Assembly: GCA_023935145.1 (NCBI GenBank) | Contig: CM043705.1 | Span: 56,452,084 to 56,516,083 of the forward strand | Source: Bretschneidera sinensis | Taxonomy: Eukaryota; Streptophyta; Magnoliopsida; Brassicales; Akaniaceae | Length of the DNA: 64,000 bases | Direction of reading: 5' to 3' | In this document: positions 34,561-45,120 of the stretch, one piece after another | Numbering within the stretch: position 1 is the first letter of the stretch | Layout: the number at the start of each line of letters is the position of its first letter | Notes under the pieces: generated by a model | Databases searched by the model: none | What the model was told of the DNA's origin: nothing | The model's input: only the letters and a program-made list of their open reading frames with translations | Made by a program: the position numbers and the translations under genes

Positions 34561-35574
34561 TTAGTAAACATGCCCAACTAAATGCTCCACCATCTGATCA
34601 ATAAATGGGAATGGAAAATGATCAGGTCTGGTGGCAGCATTCAATTTACGGTAGTCTAGACTCTTTCTCCATCTTGACTGTACTCGAGTTGGAACCAACT
34701 CGTTGTCTTTATTTACTACCGTAAATTCAGCACGTTTGGGCACGACTGGAATCTGGCTCACCCACTTGCTATCAGAGATGAGATAAATGATCCCTGCCTC
34801 TAACAGCTTAATATCTTTCGCCCTCACAACCTCTTGCAAAGCAGGGTGGAGCCTTCTTTGTGGCTCCCTCGATGGCTTGGCATTCTCCTCCAACTGTATC
34901 ATGTGTATCACCAACGAGGGGTTGATTCCTTTGACATCCTCAATAGTCCAACCTATAGCTTCGTGATGCTCTCTTAAGACGTCCAATAATTTCTCCTCTG
35001 GAGCATCACCCAAATCTAAAGCTATCATTATAGGCAAAGAATCTGCTGGACCTGGGAACTTATACTCAAGATTATCCAGTAAAGGCTTAAGTTCCTTCTT
35101 GTGAGGTTCAGGTGTTGTGGTTTCCTCCGTCTCACTGCTTTCTCGAGGATCAGACTCCAAAATGACATTTACTTCATCGAGTAACTTATCTAAGCCTAAG
35201 TCCTCTCCAAAGTGAGCAAAGCATGCCTCCAAGGGATCCTCAATACGGGATTCATCCATAGTCTCCTCTGTCCTACTACTCTCCCGAGGAGCAGACTCCA
35301 CGATAGTATTTGCTTGCTCAAGTAACTTATCTAAGTCCAAATCCTCTTCAAACTGAGCAAAGCATGCCTCCATAATGTCCTCAGACTTCCCTTCTTTCTT
35401 GGGCACTTGTAGTCTCTCAGGGTAAGGCGCTTTAGGTAAAAACGACCTAGAGAGATCCTTAATAATACGAGTGGCTGTAGATGGCTCAGCATCTCTCTTC
35501 TCATTGTTGCCACTTGATTGTCCACTTGTCTCCCAGACAAGTATGGGACATTTGATTGCACTTGTTTCTGCCAA
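34561..35574 (-). CDS. Open frame of the non-autonomous element: acidic repeat plus RT N-terminus
   Basis: A 337-codon uninterrupted frame. Its first half has two copies of an about 48-residue acidic module (EACFAQFEEDLDLDKLLEQ and EACFAHFGEDLGLDKLLDE, each followed by ESxPRESSxTEET). The second half is the start of a gypsy RT (GWTIEDVKGINPSL, SDSKWVSQIPVVPK, SLDYRKLNAATRPDHFPF). It stops at LVGHVY, before the catalytic aspartates. The frame may be translated as the tail of a gag fusion, but it cannot be an active polymerase. Staying open in a young element could reflect recency rather than selection. Confidence 0.7.
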   Translation of the reverse strand: MAETSAIKCPILVWETSGQSSGNNEKRDAEPSTATRIIKDLSRSFLPKAPYPERLQVPKKEGKSEDIMEACFAQFEEDLDLDKLLEQANTIVESAPRESSRTEETMDESRIEDPLEACFAHFGEDLGLDKLLDEVNVILESDPRESSETEETTTPEPHKKELKPLLDNLEYKFPGPADSLPIMIALDLGDAPEEKLLDVLREHHEAIGWTIEDVKGINPSLVIHMIQLEENAKPSREPQRRLHPALQEVVRAKDIKLLEAGIIYLISDSKWVSQIPVVPKRAEFTVVNKDNELVPTRVQSRWRKSLDYRKLNAATRPDHFPFPFIDQMVEHLVGHVY

Positions 35575-36245
35575 TGCATTGGAGTTGAAGAATTTCCCAC
35601 CTCAAACTGTTCCTTTGGGTTAGTCTCAGATTGACTGGGGAACTCTCCTTCCTCTCCTTCACCCACATAACTTGCGATCTGATCAATTTGACTCTCTAGT
35701 GTGGCAATCGCTTGGGTGTTTTCTATTGTTGCACTCATCATTTCACTCATAAATTGGCTAGTCGTTTTCATGAAATCATTGAGAGCGTCCTCCAATGACT
35801 GTGAAACCGACGCTGGCGCTTGAATGGGAGCTTGGTAAGCGGGTGATGGTGCTGGATAAGCTGAGTGACCATAATTTGGAATTGGTGGAGGAAATTCGGG
35901 AGTGTATTGATTGTGAGCATGGTAAGGGGCTCATCCCAGATTCATTGGTTGGTTCTGCTCCCATGAAAAATTAGAGTGGTCCCACCACCTTGGATTGTAT
36001 GTTTCGGAGCAAGATCCATTTGATTGCCAACAAAAGTCATTGAAAGCATTCATTTGTTCCATAGGATACTCGGCACAAGCCGGCATTGATGGGCAATTCT
36101 GTACTAGATGCATGGGACTAGCACAAATGGAACAGCTTTCAACATTGAAAGTGTTGGCAGCATTGAGGGACGAGCTGGACATTTTAATGAAATCCTTGAG
36201 GGCGTCCTCTAAAGACTGTGAAACCGGCGCTGGATTCATCCACAT
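35331..36245 (-). pseudogene. Gag tail with zinc knuckle, non-autonomous element
   Basis: The frame ending at 35931 contains CSICASPMHLVQNC, a CX2CX4HX4C knuckle. After a stop, a second frame (35795 to 35331) gives DFMKTTSQFMSEMMSATIE and QIDQIASYVGEGEEGEFP, the usual Athila post-knuckle coiled coil. The phrase SLEDAL(K/N)DF(I/M)K occurs twice, suggesting an internal duplication. The whole gag core upstream of the knuckle is missing. Confidence 0.75.
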
Positions 36246-36356
36246 TTTTTTTTTAATTAAATTGATTAATTAATTTTTTTTTTTAAAAAAAAAATTGATA
36301 ACTAACTAGTAGAAAAATAAAATCATTTTAGACCAAAAATTTTCACAAACCAAACA

Positions 36357-37628
36357 ATTCCCCGGCAACGGCGCCAAAAACTTGTTGTGAGTTTTAAATT
36401 ACTCGCAAGCGCACGAGTCGTTTGCAGTATAGCGTTGTGCAAGTGCGAGGTCGAATCCACAGGGAATTGCGTTGTGAAAATATAATTTTTAATCTAAATT
36501 AACTCTATCTTAACCTAGTTCCGAATTTCAGATGATATTGCAAAATAAATTAAAACTAAATTAAATTGATTTTAAAACTAATAATAAAAAGCACTAAGGT
36601 TTCCGAACCCACCCCACCGAAGTTAAGCATACATGTTCTAAAAATATAGCCTATCAAAACTTTCAATGAATCCAACTATAAGACAAAAAACAAAGAATAT
36701 CCCAACTAAACCAAAAGCACCCAATGTATCCGCTCTTAACAAATCACAAAGGGAATCCAATTTAATCGAAAAGCATTCAATGTATCCATAAGATGAAACA
36801 CAAAGAAAATCCAACAGACAATTTAAACTCAATCAATTATAAGATTAACTCAAATAATTGACAGAACATTTATACTAAAAATTGTCAGATTTGTACAAGC
36901 AAATCTGAACTACTACGCCAAACAACGGCGGGGCTTCATCTTCAACCTTAGCTGAAGAGTCTAGCCACTCATAACTATAAAACTATAATAAAAAGTGCTA
37001 AACATTTAAACTAAAACAACTGAATATAAAGAAATAAATAAACAACTTTACATGGGAGAAATTCCACTCGCTGACGGGCGGCGCTTCCCCTCGTGGTAGC
37101 AATGCCTTCGAGATCCACCAGAATGCTGACGGATGTCCACCGGTAAACACCAAAGTGGCTCAGGAATTGTACACTGAATTATGAAGTTAGGTGGTGTTTA
37201 TATAGGGGGAGACCCAGAGCAAAATGGGTTGCAGATTCGATGTGGGAAACTGCCCGTGTGCGCTCGATCGCAGTGTGGTGCGATCGATCGCAGATGCGAT
37301 CGATCGCATGTCTTGTGCGCACGATCTCATGTGCGCTCGATCGCATGTCTGTTGCGATCGATCGCAGATGCACTGAACTTAAATTATTTCGATGTGGGAT
37401 GTTGACAATGCGCTCAATCATAGGCAGGTGCGCTCGATCGCATATCTCGTGCGATCGATCGCAATGTCTCCAGAAGCTTCAAATCTCCTGAAATGCTTCA
37501 TTTTCTCCACAAAGCTGTAAAAACACCTAAAACACAAGAAAAACGTAAAATGAAGTAAAATACTACTAACTAAGAGCATAACAAATGTAAGTTAAGGGTC
37601 TAAAATATGCAATATTTAAGACTCATCA
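36357..37628 (-). repeat. 5' LTR and perfect tRNA-Asp primer site
   Basis: The LTR spans 36383-37628. Next to it, on the plus strand, TCCCCGGCAACGGCGCCA (about 36359-36376) equals the 3' end of plant tRNA-Asp(GTC). Read on the minus strand it is the primer binding site. This could be mistaken for a tRNA fragment, but its position beside the LTR settles it. Confidence 0.92.
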
Positions 37629-37778
37629 CTTAGTCTTTTGGTGCACATGACCTGTTCGAGGAAAAGCCTGACCGTGTGCGATTGAGCGCACGGTACTTGC
37701 GATCGAGTGCATAGCCAGTGTGCGATCGAGCGCACCTATTTAAGATCGATCACAAATTAGGCAGAAGCAAATAAAAAC

Positions 37779-38903
37779 ATGACCAAACCTTCTGCCTCTA
37801 CCTTCGGTGCATCCAGTAGTCGTGCCTCGTCATCCCAGCCCAGCATCTAGCAACGGGAGCTCTTGTTTGAGACTGCCTTTGCCATCGATGAAGTATTCAA
37901 GCACATAGATGCCACTCAATGGGCTATCCAAGCATTTAGACACCGAGGGTTGAAGAGGTTGTTTAAGCCAGTTTGCTTCTCTGCTTACTCCCAGCTCGTA
38001 GTCCAGTTTTATGCAAGCCTATCATTTGACTGCAGCAGACAAGGAGTACTCACTTCTTCAGTCTGGGGCACACCCATTGAGGTAACTAGTGCCGATATAG
38101 CCGCTGCTCTTCATTGCATCGACAAGTCCCCTCTTGAGGACACCGATATTGAGGAACAGCCGGAGAACTTTGCCCTGGCTGAGATCATTATAGACATGTG
38201 CACTGGCCAGTATGTCGACAGACATAACAATGCAGCCAGCCAGTCAAAGTTGCCTCCACGACTTTGGCTCGTCGACACAATCCTACAGCGCAATGTGTGT
38301 CCATTGGGGCATAAGACACAGCGACGAGATGAGTTTCTCCAGTCCTTATATACCTTCCACAGAGGCCACTGGTACTCTATTCCAGCTGTCATTTGGAGTC
38401 AGCTACACAAGTTTTGGGATCATGTTCATGGCCGTCAGACTACCACGGCCAATGCATGGGGCCTCCTTTTCCCGTTCCTACTCTCTTACATACTCAAGAA
38501 GAAAGGGATAAAGAGGACCTCTAGCGAAGGACCAGTGCGAGAGCATCCCCTATTCGGGAAGGCTCAGTGGACACACAGCCTCTTGCACATGCCTCGAGGA
38601 CTCCCAGCACCTGCTCCAGCAGCTAAGCGAGTTGAGGAGGATCGTATAGAGATCGAGTCCCCTGTCATTAGCCCAGTACGAGAGGAGGACCATTCGGACA
38701 TGGGACCCACTGAGTCCCAGGACTTTCTAGCTGAGCCTTCCTCTTTCCGAGGAGAGGTCTCTGCCGTCACCACACTCGTGCATCAGCGCATTGATAGTTT
38801 GGAGGCACGATTTGCACGACAGGAGGCTATGCTGCAGGCTATTCTTGATCGCCTACCTCTGGCACTCGGTACCTCTCCGACTGTACCACTTGATGATCAG
38901 TAG
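37779..38903 (+). pseudogene. Athila-like post-pol ORF (plant transposon-protein-like), one stop near the start
   Basis: A likely original start is ATG at 37779 (MTKPSASTFGASSSRASSSQ). An in-frame TAG at 37848-37850, probably from CAG, leaves the rest (37851-38903) open for 350 codons. The body has blocks like VQFYASLSFDCSRQGVLTSS, RGHWYSIPAVIWSQL and ANAWGLLFPFLLSYIL, then a Pro/Glu-rich tail and a C-terminal coiled-coil-like segment (VHQRIDSLEARFARQEAML). It resembles the plant 'putative transposon protein' family found downstream of Athila pol; this is from memory. No signal peptide or clear membrane span supports a retroviral envelope. Its function is unknown. Confidence 0.7.
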
Positions 38904-40257
38904 TGAGAGGGTACCACGTCTGGCTGAAGACGTTAAACTTAGCGCTCATGGGAGGCACCCCAAAGCATATCATTTTTCTTAATTTATTTCTTTTTATTAT
39001 TCGTATTTCCTAGTTTATTTTTCTATCTATTTATTATTACTTGTTTTCCATTTTATATTTTTTTCTCTTTCTTTTTCAAGGACAGCGTAAGTGCATCCAG
39101 TTGAAGTTTGGGGGCGTGCTACTAGCCATGCCAGCCATCAGTTCTCAATCTCCCAGGTCAGCTCCTTCCATGCTATTCACACATTGGGGACAATGTGCAA
39201 TTTAAGTTTGGGGGTATGAGGACACATTCACACACTCACTATGTCTCACATTTTTCTGTTTTGTTGCTATTTTCATAGATAAATGCATGTTCATTCTGTC
39301 CAATAAACTTTTTTTTGTGATCTAAACAAAACTTTATGATTCGACTTCATTAGCAAGCTTAACACTTTGAACATATAGGCCAATAATCAAGTTTTGAACC
39401 TAGATCACTGCCTTTTAGACATTTAAGGATTCACAAGTTTGACCTAAACTATCACAAGCACACTAGCACATAATTGTGTGGGGTATGACATGTTATTTGG
39501 ATTTTTATGTTTCTTTTGCTTAACTGTGAACTAGATGACTTATTAGATTGACATTTTGGCATATAAAAATAGAAAAGATTGATTAGCACTCAAAAGAAGA
39601 AATAAATACTCCTAATGATCAATAAAACTTATTTTCTGCTGAGTAACTGGCCCTCTTGCCTCAGTAAGCATTGAGTGTCACGTCAAAAGGTGAAAAATTC
39701 TGATTGGTAGCATTAAGACTAGTTAGTTTCGTAGCCTTTTTGACTCGAGCTAGTAAGTCTTTAGGGGTGTCTTTACACCTAATTCCCTAAAACCATCTGG
39801 TTTGGGAGTCATTGGCTAAACGCTCATTACACGAGTCAAAAAGAAAGCTTAAGGGAACTAACTTGGCAAAAATCTCACAAATAAAATAAAAGAAAAAAAT
39901 CTATGCCATCTTTGTTGACTCTAATAGGAAGTTTGGTGAATCTTGAGTCATTGAAACACTACACATTTGAATTACTTGGAAACCCAATCTTTTATGTGCT
40001 AGTTCACCACACACCAAAGTCGAACTTGTGGTGTCTTAAATTGCCTTATGAAAGTGATTTGCGTTCAAAACTCTTATTCATTGCAAAAATATGTTTATAT
40101 CTGTTAAGCTTGCTCATGAATGCACATCATAGTTTTGTGTTAAGACTTAAAACTTTTGTGGACACTATGAACATTGGATCTATCTGGGTGTTGTTATTTT
40201 TCATTTTAGTTTTGTTTAGTATTGCTAAAGGACTAGCAATATGTAAGTTTGGGGGTG
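38904..40257 (+). other. Athila-like 3' non-coding region with three polypurine boxes
   Basis: AAGTTTGGGGG occurs at 39104-39114, 39204-39214 and 40245-40255; the last abuts the 3' LTR and is the functional polypurine tract. The two upstream boxes are about 100 bp apart and about 1.04 kb before the real one, almost the layout of the non-autonomous element. A 122-codon frame at 39903-40271 crosses into the LTR and has no recognisable domain, so it is not called as a gene. Confidence 0.8.
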
Positions 40258-41599
40258 TGATAGGTGCTTAAATATTCATATTTAAGCCCCCTTATTTACA
40301 TTTATTAGGTCCTTAGTTATGTTATTTTAGTTCATTTTACTTCATTTGTATGTTTTACATGTGTTTATAGGGTCTTGGAAGAAAAGAAGTAGTTTTGGCA
40401 CTTAAAGGAAGAAGCCTCGAAATCCTGGAGGAGTCTCTGGTCAAGCTGTGATCGATCGCACCATGCATTGCGATCGAGCGCACATTGCAATCGTGCGTAC
40501 ACAAGAAAGATCAAGCACACACTGCGATCAAGCGCAAGACGCATGTGATCGAGCGCACATGTACGGGCGTGAACAGTAAACTACAAAATCCTATTTTGGA
40601 AATAAGAGAGTTTTGACGGTTTAGGAAGTTTAGGGTTTCCTGCACCTTCTAAGACTACTAAAGCCATATAAATACACTTGTAAAGCACACACAATTCATC
40701 ACCTCTTAGAGATCACTTTTATCTTTTGCTTAAGCTCGGAGTTTTAGGCTTTGGAGAGGATTGACAACCCGTCTCCCTATTATTCTTCGGGTTTTATATT
40801 TCATACTTAGTTTATATATGTTGTTTATTTTAGACAGCATGTGTAACCTACTTTCTTATAGGGCTCGATTGAAGCCCTAGTTATGCTTTCTCATATATTT
40901 ATTCATTGATAAATCTTTGTCAATAGTCTTTATTATGTTGCTTAACTTGATTAATGTCTGTACCTATTTAAATTCCTCATATATATCTGTATAGCCAGTG
41001 TATGCATGTGGTATGGACCTGTTAGTTAGATCAATTTGGATGACCGAGTCTTGGGTCTAACATTAGTAACAAAAGATATCCACACCGGATTCTTTGATTA
41101 ATCAACATGGGAAACCGGGAGTAGATACCATGCCCTAGGTCTCATGTGGTTATTGATTTCCATAGTACTTATGCTTTCTTAAGGAACAACTCAAGCAGAT
41201 ACCATGCTGAATCCCTTAAGGAAGAAAAGAGTTAGAGTAGATACCATGCCTAACTCATTGCTTAGGGAGATCAATAGCTTAAGGAGTAGACACCATGCCC
41301 TTAGGTTGGCAACTAGTAGGTATACATGATAAGGCTAGTGCACTGATACATTATACAATTGGGAAAGTATGACTAGTGGTGGATATCAAAGCCCTATGTC
41401 TTTATTATTATCACTCACATTCAACAGTTATTTTATTTCTTTTTACTTTAAAGAAACTAATTCTAAAAACTGAACTTTATCAATCCTTGTGGAGATGATC
41501 TTGCTTTCGCACACCACACTACACTATTGACCTTGTGCACTTGCAAGGAAAACTAGTATGATTATCTGCTTATTTATTTAGGTATATTTTCGCACAACA
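40258..41599 (+). repeat. 3' LTR of the Athila-like element
   Basis: It matches 24345-25685 end to end and carries the same GCGATCGAGCGCAC run (40447-40565) and the recurring gtagataccatgcc motifs. It is followed by ATCAT and then copia A sequence. Confidence 0.92.
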
Positions 41600-41604
41600 A
41601 TCAT

Positions 41605-42774
41605 CCTTTTGTTGTGCATACACAGCACACCCAAAAGTCATAAGGTTATTTAATTCGGGGGGTTTTCCACTCCACATCTCCATGGGAGTCTTGAGCTCTA
41701 AAGCTCTAGAGGGTTATCTATTTACCAAGTATGCAGCTGTAGCCACAGCTTCTCCCCAAAAATATTTCGGTAAACCGGATCCTATTAACATGCACCTAAC
41801 CTTTTCCATAAGGGTCATATTCATCCACTCAGCAACTCCACTTTGCTGTGGGGTTTCCACAACTGTCCTATGTTTTAGAATGCCATTCAACCTACAGAAT
41901 TGATCAAGTTCTTGGTTAAAAATTGTTAAGCCATTATCGGTTCTTATCCCTTTACTACTCTAGCCATTTGAGTCTCTACTAGCCCTTTCCACACCACTAA
42001 TTTATTCAAAGCATCTGATTTATTTTTAACCAAATAAACCCAAACTTTTCTTGAATAATCATCAATTAAAGATAGAAAGTAAAAGTTACCTCCCTGTGTT
42101 GGTGTCCTTGTTAGTCCCCAAAGATCCGCATGAATGTAGTCAAGATTGCCCTTAGACTTGTGCACTCCGGTGTTGAAGCTGACCCGGTGTTGTTTCTCAA
42201 GAACACAACACTCGCAGAAATCAAGTTTCTCTACTTTGTCTCCACCAAGTAGGCCATCCTTGCTGAGAACTTGTAGGCCCTCTTCACTTATATGTCCCAA
42301 GTGAGTGTGCCAAAGGGCTGCCCTATTCGTCTCAGCCATCAAGCTTGCTTCTTGATCCTTGATTTCTATGTCTCCGATCATCTCATAGAGTCCATCGTTT
42401 CTTGCTGCCTTGATCACTACCAAAGATCCCTTGGCTACCTTGATCTTTCCTCCCTCTACTTTGCATGTATACCCCATGGAATCCAGCTGCCCCAATGAGA
42501 TCAAATTTCTCTTAAAATCTGGAAGATACCTCACATTTTCCAGCAGCCTTGTCATTCCATCAAACATCCTCACCTGATTGTCTCCCGTGCCCCTCACTTG
42601 GTAAGAAATATCATTCCCTAAGAAAACCCTTTCATCATTGGTTTCTCTGAAATTCTTGAACCAACTCCGGTGAGGGCACATGTGATGAGTGCACCCGAAA
42701 TCCAAGATCCATTTCCTGCTGCTTTCTTGCCCCTTGCTCACACCCGAGCACACAACAAGAACATCATCATCTTG
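41605..42774 (-). pseudogene. Copia A protease-like and integrase region
   Basis: From right to left: protease-like KWILDFGCTHHMCPHRSWF (the usual DSG is DFG, so inactive); the gag-pre-integrase block (NLISLGQLDSMGY) with HTHLGH...CECCVLEKQH zinc-finger residues; then the integrase core (DYIHADLWG, LIDDYSRKVWVYLVKNKSDA). The frame shifts or stops near 41944 and resumes with an RTDNGL block and GVAEWMNMTLMEKVRCML. It ends at the Athila insertion and continues at 24344. Confidence 0.88.
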
Positions 42775-43647
42775 CTATTCTATTTTGGCAACCGAAGCCT
42801 CACCATTCTTGGTATGGCTTCCTCCTCTATCGCTTGTCATCTTCTTGCAGACTTTCTTGACATGACCCTCTTTATGGCAGTAGTAGCAACTCTTCCCTCC
42901 AAATCTCAGTTTGGAATGCATTCTCCCATGGCTTTCTCCTCTACCTCTGTCCCGGTAGTAGCTATGCATGCTGCCGTGCACTCTCCCATGGCTCTCTCCT
43001 CTACCTCTGTTCCGGTAGTAGCCATGCATGCTATTGTGCACTCTCCCATGGCTCTCTCCTCTACCTCCGTCCCAGTAGTAGCCATGCATGCTGTTGTGCA
43101 CTCTCCCATGGCTCTCTCCTCTACCTCTGTCCCGGTAGTAGCCATGCATGCTGCTGTGCACTCTCCCATGGCTCTCTCCTCTATCTCTGTCCTGGTAATA
43201 GCAATGGTTGCTGCCATACCGAGTTGCTGGCCTTCTTTTAAAGAACAGCCATTTACCACTTGATGCAGTCCTTATCTTGTCATCAAGATCATCTTGCAAC
43301 TCTTTATTAGGATCAAATTTAAAAACAAAGATTCGTTTACGAAGATACCTCTTATCCGGGAGAGTCTTGGCAAGAAACATCTCATCTAGTTTCTTCCATA
43401 TGACAGCTGGATCTTTCGAGTCTCCGCACTCCCTTGTGATATTATCCGACATGTGTAAAAAAATAGTGTTGTATGCCATCTTCTTCATTTCATTCTACTG
43501 GTCCTCCGTGACACTTGCTGGAAAAGCATCATCTTTTTCAATAGCCAAGTCCACTTTCTGTTGCACAAGAACCTCCTTGATCTTTCGCTTCCACAAGGAA
43601 AAATCTTCCTTTCCATCAAACTTCTCAATACCGAAATTTGAACCCAT
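42775..43647 (-). pseudogene. Copia A gag with 60-bp tandem repeat and internal deletion
   Basis: Start at 43645-43647 (MGSNFGIEKFDGKEDFSLWK). After one stop (43494-43496) the frame runs to 42775. The gag domain ends at NKELQDDLD, then jumps to KIRTASSGKWLFFKR. It misses about 60 residues present in copia C (60030-60210), with the frame preserved. A five-unit repeat follows, then the knuckle CYYCHKEGHVKKVC. Confidence 0.87.
42908..43210 (-). repeat. Five tandem 60-bp units in copia A gag
   Basis: The period is exactly 60 bp, encoding about 20-residue units of the form YYRDRGRGESHGRVHSSMHG just before the zinc knuckle. Copia B and C have a single such block. The plus-strand frame of 197 codons across it is only the antisense of the repeat. 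Confidence 0.92.
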
Positions 43648-43988
43648 CTTTGCGGACAAGTTCCCAGATTTATGCAATACCCACAAATACTTTCTTCAAC
43701 CTCAAGAACACAGATTGAAGATGGATCTTAACACCGTTCTGGAATCTACCACAAGAACACGATCAGATCTTGATCTTTACACCATTCTTGAATCACCCTC
43801 ATGAACACGATTAGATATTGATCTTAACTCCATCCTTGATTCACCTCAAGAACACGATTAGATATAGATCTTAACTTCGTTCTTAAATCACCCAAGAAGT
43901 TGATCTTTGATTCTTGGAGTCTTAGCTCTGTCACCTTCTTGTTCTTGCTCCGATACTCAGTTGTGCAGCTCTGATTCCACTATCCAAA

Positions 43989-45108
43989 GCTCTGATACCA
44001 CTGTTGGAAATCACCTTGACAAGATGCCCAGGTGGTGACCTTCCAAACAACCAAGTCTAGAATGACTTGTAAAGATTTGGAATCAAAAACAGGAACGGAA
44101 AATCAAAGAAAGAAAGAAGATAAGCAATTTGTTATCGAGGTTTGGCAATGTGCCTAAATCCCTGTGAGTTCCTCCGAACTCTCTGCACTAAATCAATGGT
44201 TCTTTACAAATACAGTAACCCTATTCAGGAAGCTCAAGTTCTTGAAGAAACCAAGAAGAGAAGAAAGGAAGTAGATAGGAACTAACAATGCTCTCTATCT
44301 AATTTAGACTTCTCTCTCTTTACAACCAGCCTCACAACAATGAGTCCCTCTTGTGTTTGTGTCTTTGCACCCTTACACATTTCTTTTATTCACACACATG
44401 TCTCACAAGTTACATTACATCACACTCTTGTGTTATCTTCTCTCTTTGAAAATGAGGCTAGTGAACCCCTTTTATAGCCACCCACTTCTTGGTCATTCTT
44501 GAGATTCAATCCTCACCCTTTGATCATGATTACCACTTAATCATGGCCCTCCATCACTCCTAAGTGGTACTGTGCGTTTTAACCTTGCACCCATGCACCT
44601 AAGAGAGGGTTAAAACAGGAAGTCCATGTGTGCTTTACTTTGCCTAGTGCCTAGGTGCTCAACAGGGCACTGTGCGGTGCTGGGCAGAGTCCCTTTGCAC
44701 ACTCTCCGGGCGGTGCGGTGCTGGTGGGGAGCGGTGCAGTATGGTGCTGGTGCACATCAAGCAGCACACCTTCTAGACGGTGCGGTGCTGACAGATGGGC
44801 GGTGCGGTGCTGGTGCATTTCTGGAGCCTTCATTCTGTGTGGTGCACCGTTGGTCAAGGAGCGGTGTGACGCACACTGATGCTGCCCCTTCACCCAGCTG
44901 TGCGAACACTCCTTCAGCTTGTGTGCAGAAGTGTGCACACTAGTGTGCCTACCCTTACCTTGCTCCAAAGTGATGCACACACATGTGTGCAGACCTTTAA
45001 CTTGCTGAAACTAATCCTCCAACATTGGTTTAGACTTTAACCATCTTTGAACCATGTTTGGACATGTTTAAACCTTAACCATGTTTAAACGTTAGACAAA
45101 TACTAACA
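43989..45108 (-). repeat. 5' LTR and tRNA-Met primer site of copia A
   Basis: The LTR is 44002-45108. The primer site TGGTATCAGAGC (complement of 43989-44000) follows after one base. The GC-rich middle repeats ggtgcggtgctgg (44690-44820). The right flank CAAAC (45109-45113) is the target duplication, followed directly by the displaced MIR395 TATA region. Confidence 0.92.
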
Positions 45109-45120
45109 CAAACGGAGCAT

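Larger units (their letters stand above)
32046..37628 (-). mobile_element. Young non-autonomous gypsy element, minus strand, inside the Athila-like element
   Basis: The 5583-bp element has two 1246-bp LTRs that I count as differing at about 10 positions (roughly 99.2% identity). It has the CTTAG target duplication on both sides (32041-32045, 37629-37633). The tRNA-Asp primer site is perfect over 18 bases. The 3.1-kb interior encodes only a gag tail and a frame ending in the first part of RT. Catalytic RT, RNase H and integrase are absent, so it depends on a partner. Its 3' non-coding part is homologous to that of the host Athila-like element, so the two lineages are related. Confidence 0.93.
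24345..41599 (+). mobile_element. Athila-like Ty3/gypsy retrotransposon, plus strand (17.3 kb with guest)
   Basis: LTRs of 1341 bp (24345-25685) and 1342 bp (40258-41599) are flanked by ATCAT (24340-24344, 41600-41604). Without the 5.6-kb guest the element is about 11.7 kb, which fits Athila-type elements. The primer site resembles tRNA-Asp. Gag, protease, RT, RNase H and integrase are followed by a separate post-pol ORF (37779-38903) and a long 3' non-coding region with three polypurine-like boxes. Stops and frameshifts disable gag-pol. It sits in the integrase end of copia A. Confidence 0.92.
20432..45108 (-). mobile_element. Copia A: Ty1/copia element, minus strand, hosting nested insertions
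   Basis: Outer limits are TGTTGGAAATCACC at 20432 and ...TACTAACA at 45108, flanked by CAAAC on both sides (20427-20431, 45109-45113). The empty site is at about 5167-5171 in copy 1. Without its guests the element is about 6.0 kb. It has LTRs of 1067 and 1107 bp, a tRNA-Met primer site, gag with a tandem repeat, and a pol that lost much of the RT core and parts of the RNase H region through internal deletions. It cannot encode its own mobility. Guests: solo LTR 22181-23583 and Athila-like element 24345-41599. Confidence 0.93.

Noticed and set aside
36357..36378. Possible tRNA-Asp fragment
   Set aside because: Only the 3' end is present and it abuts an LTR, so it is the primer binding site.
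42670..43263. 197-codon plus-strand frame with repeated VHSPMALSSTSVPVVAMHA
   Set aside because: It is the antisense of the 60-bp repeats in the copia A gag gene.
43208..43804. 198-codon plus-strand frame
   Set aside because: Antisense of copia A gag and leader.
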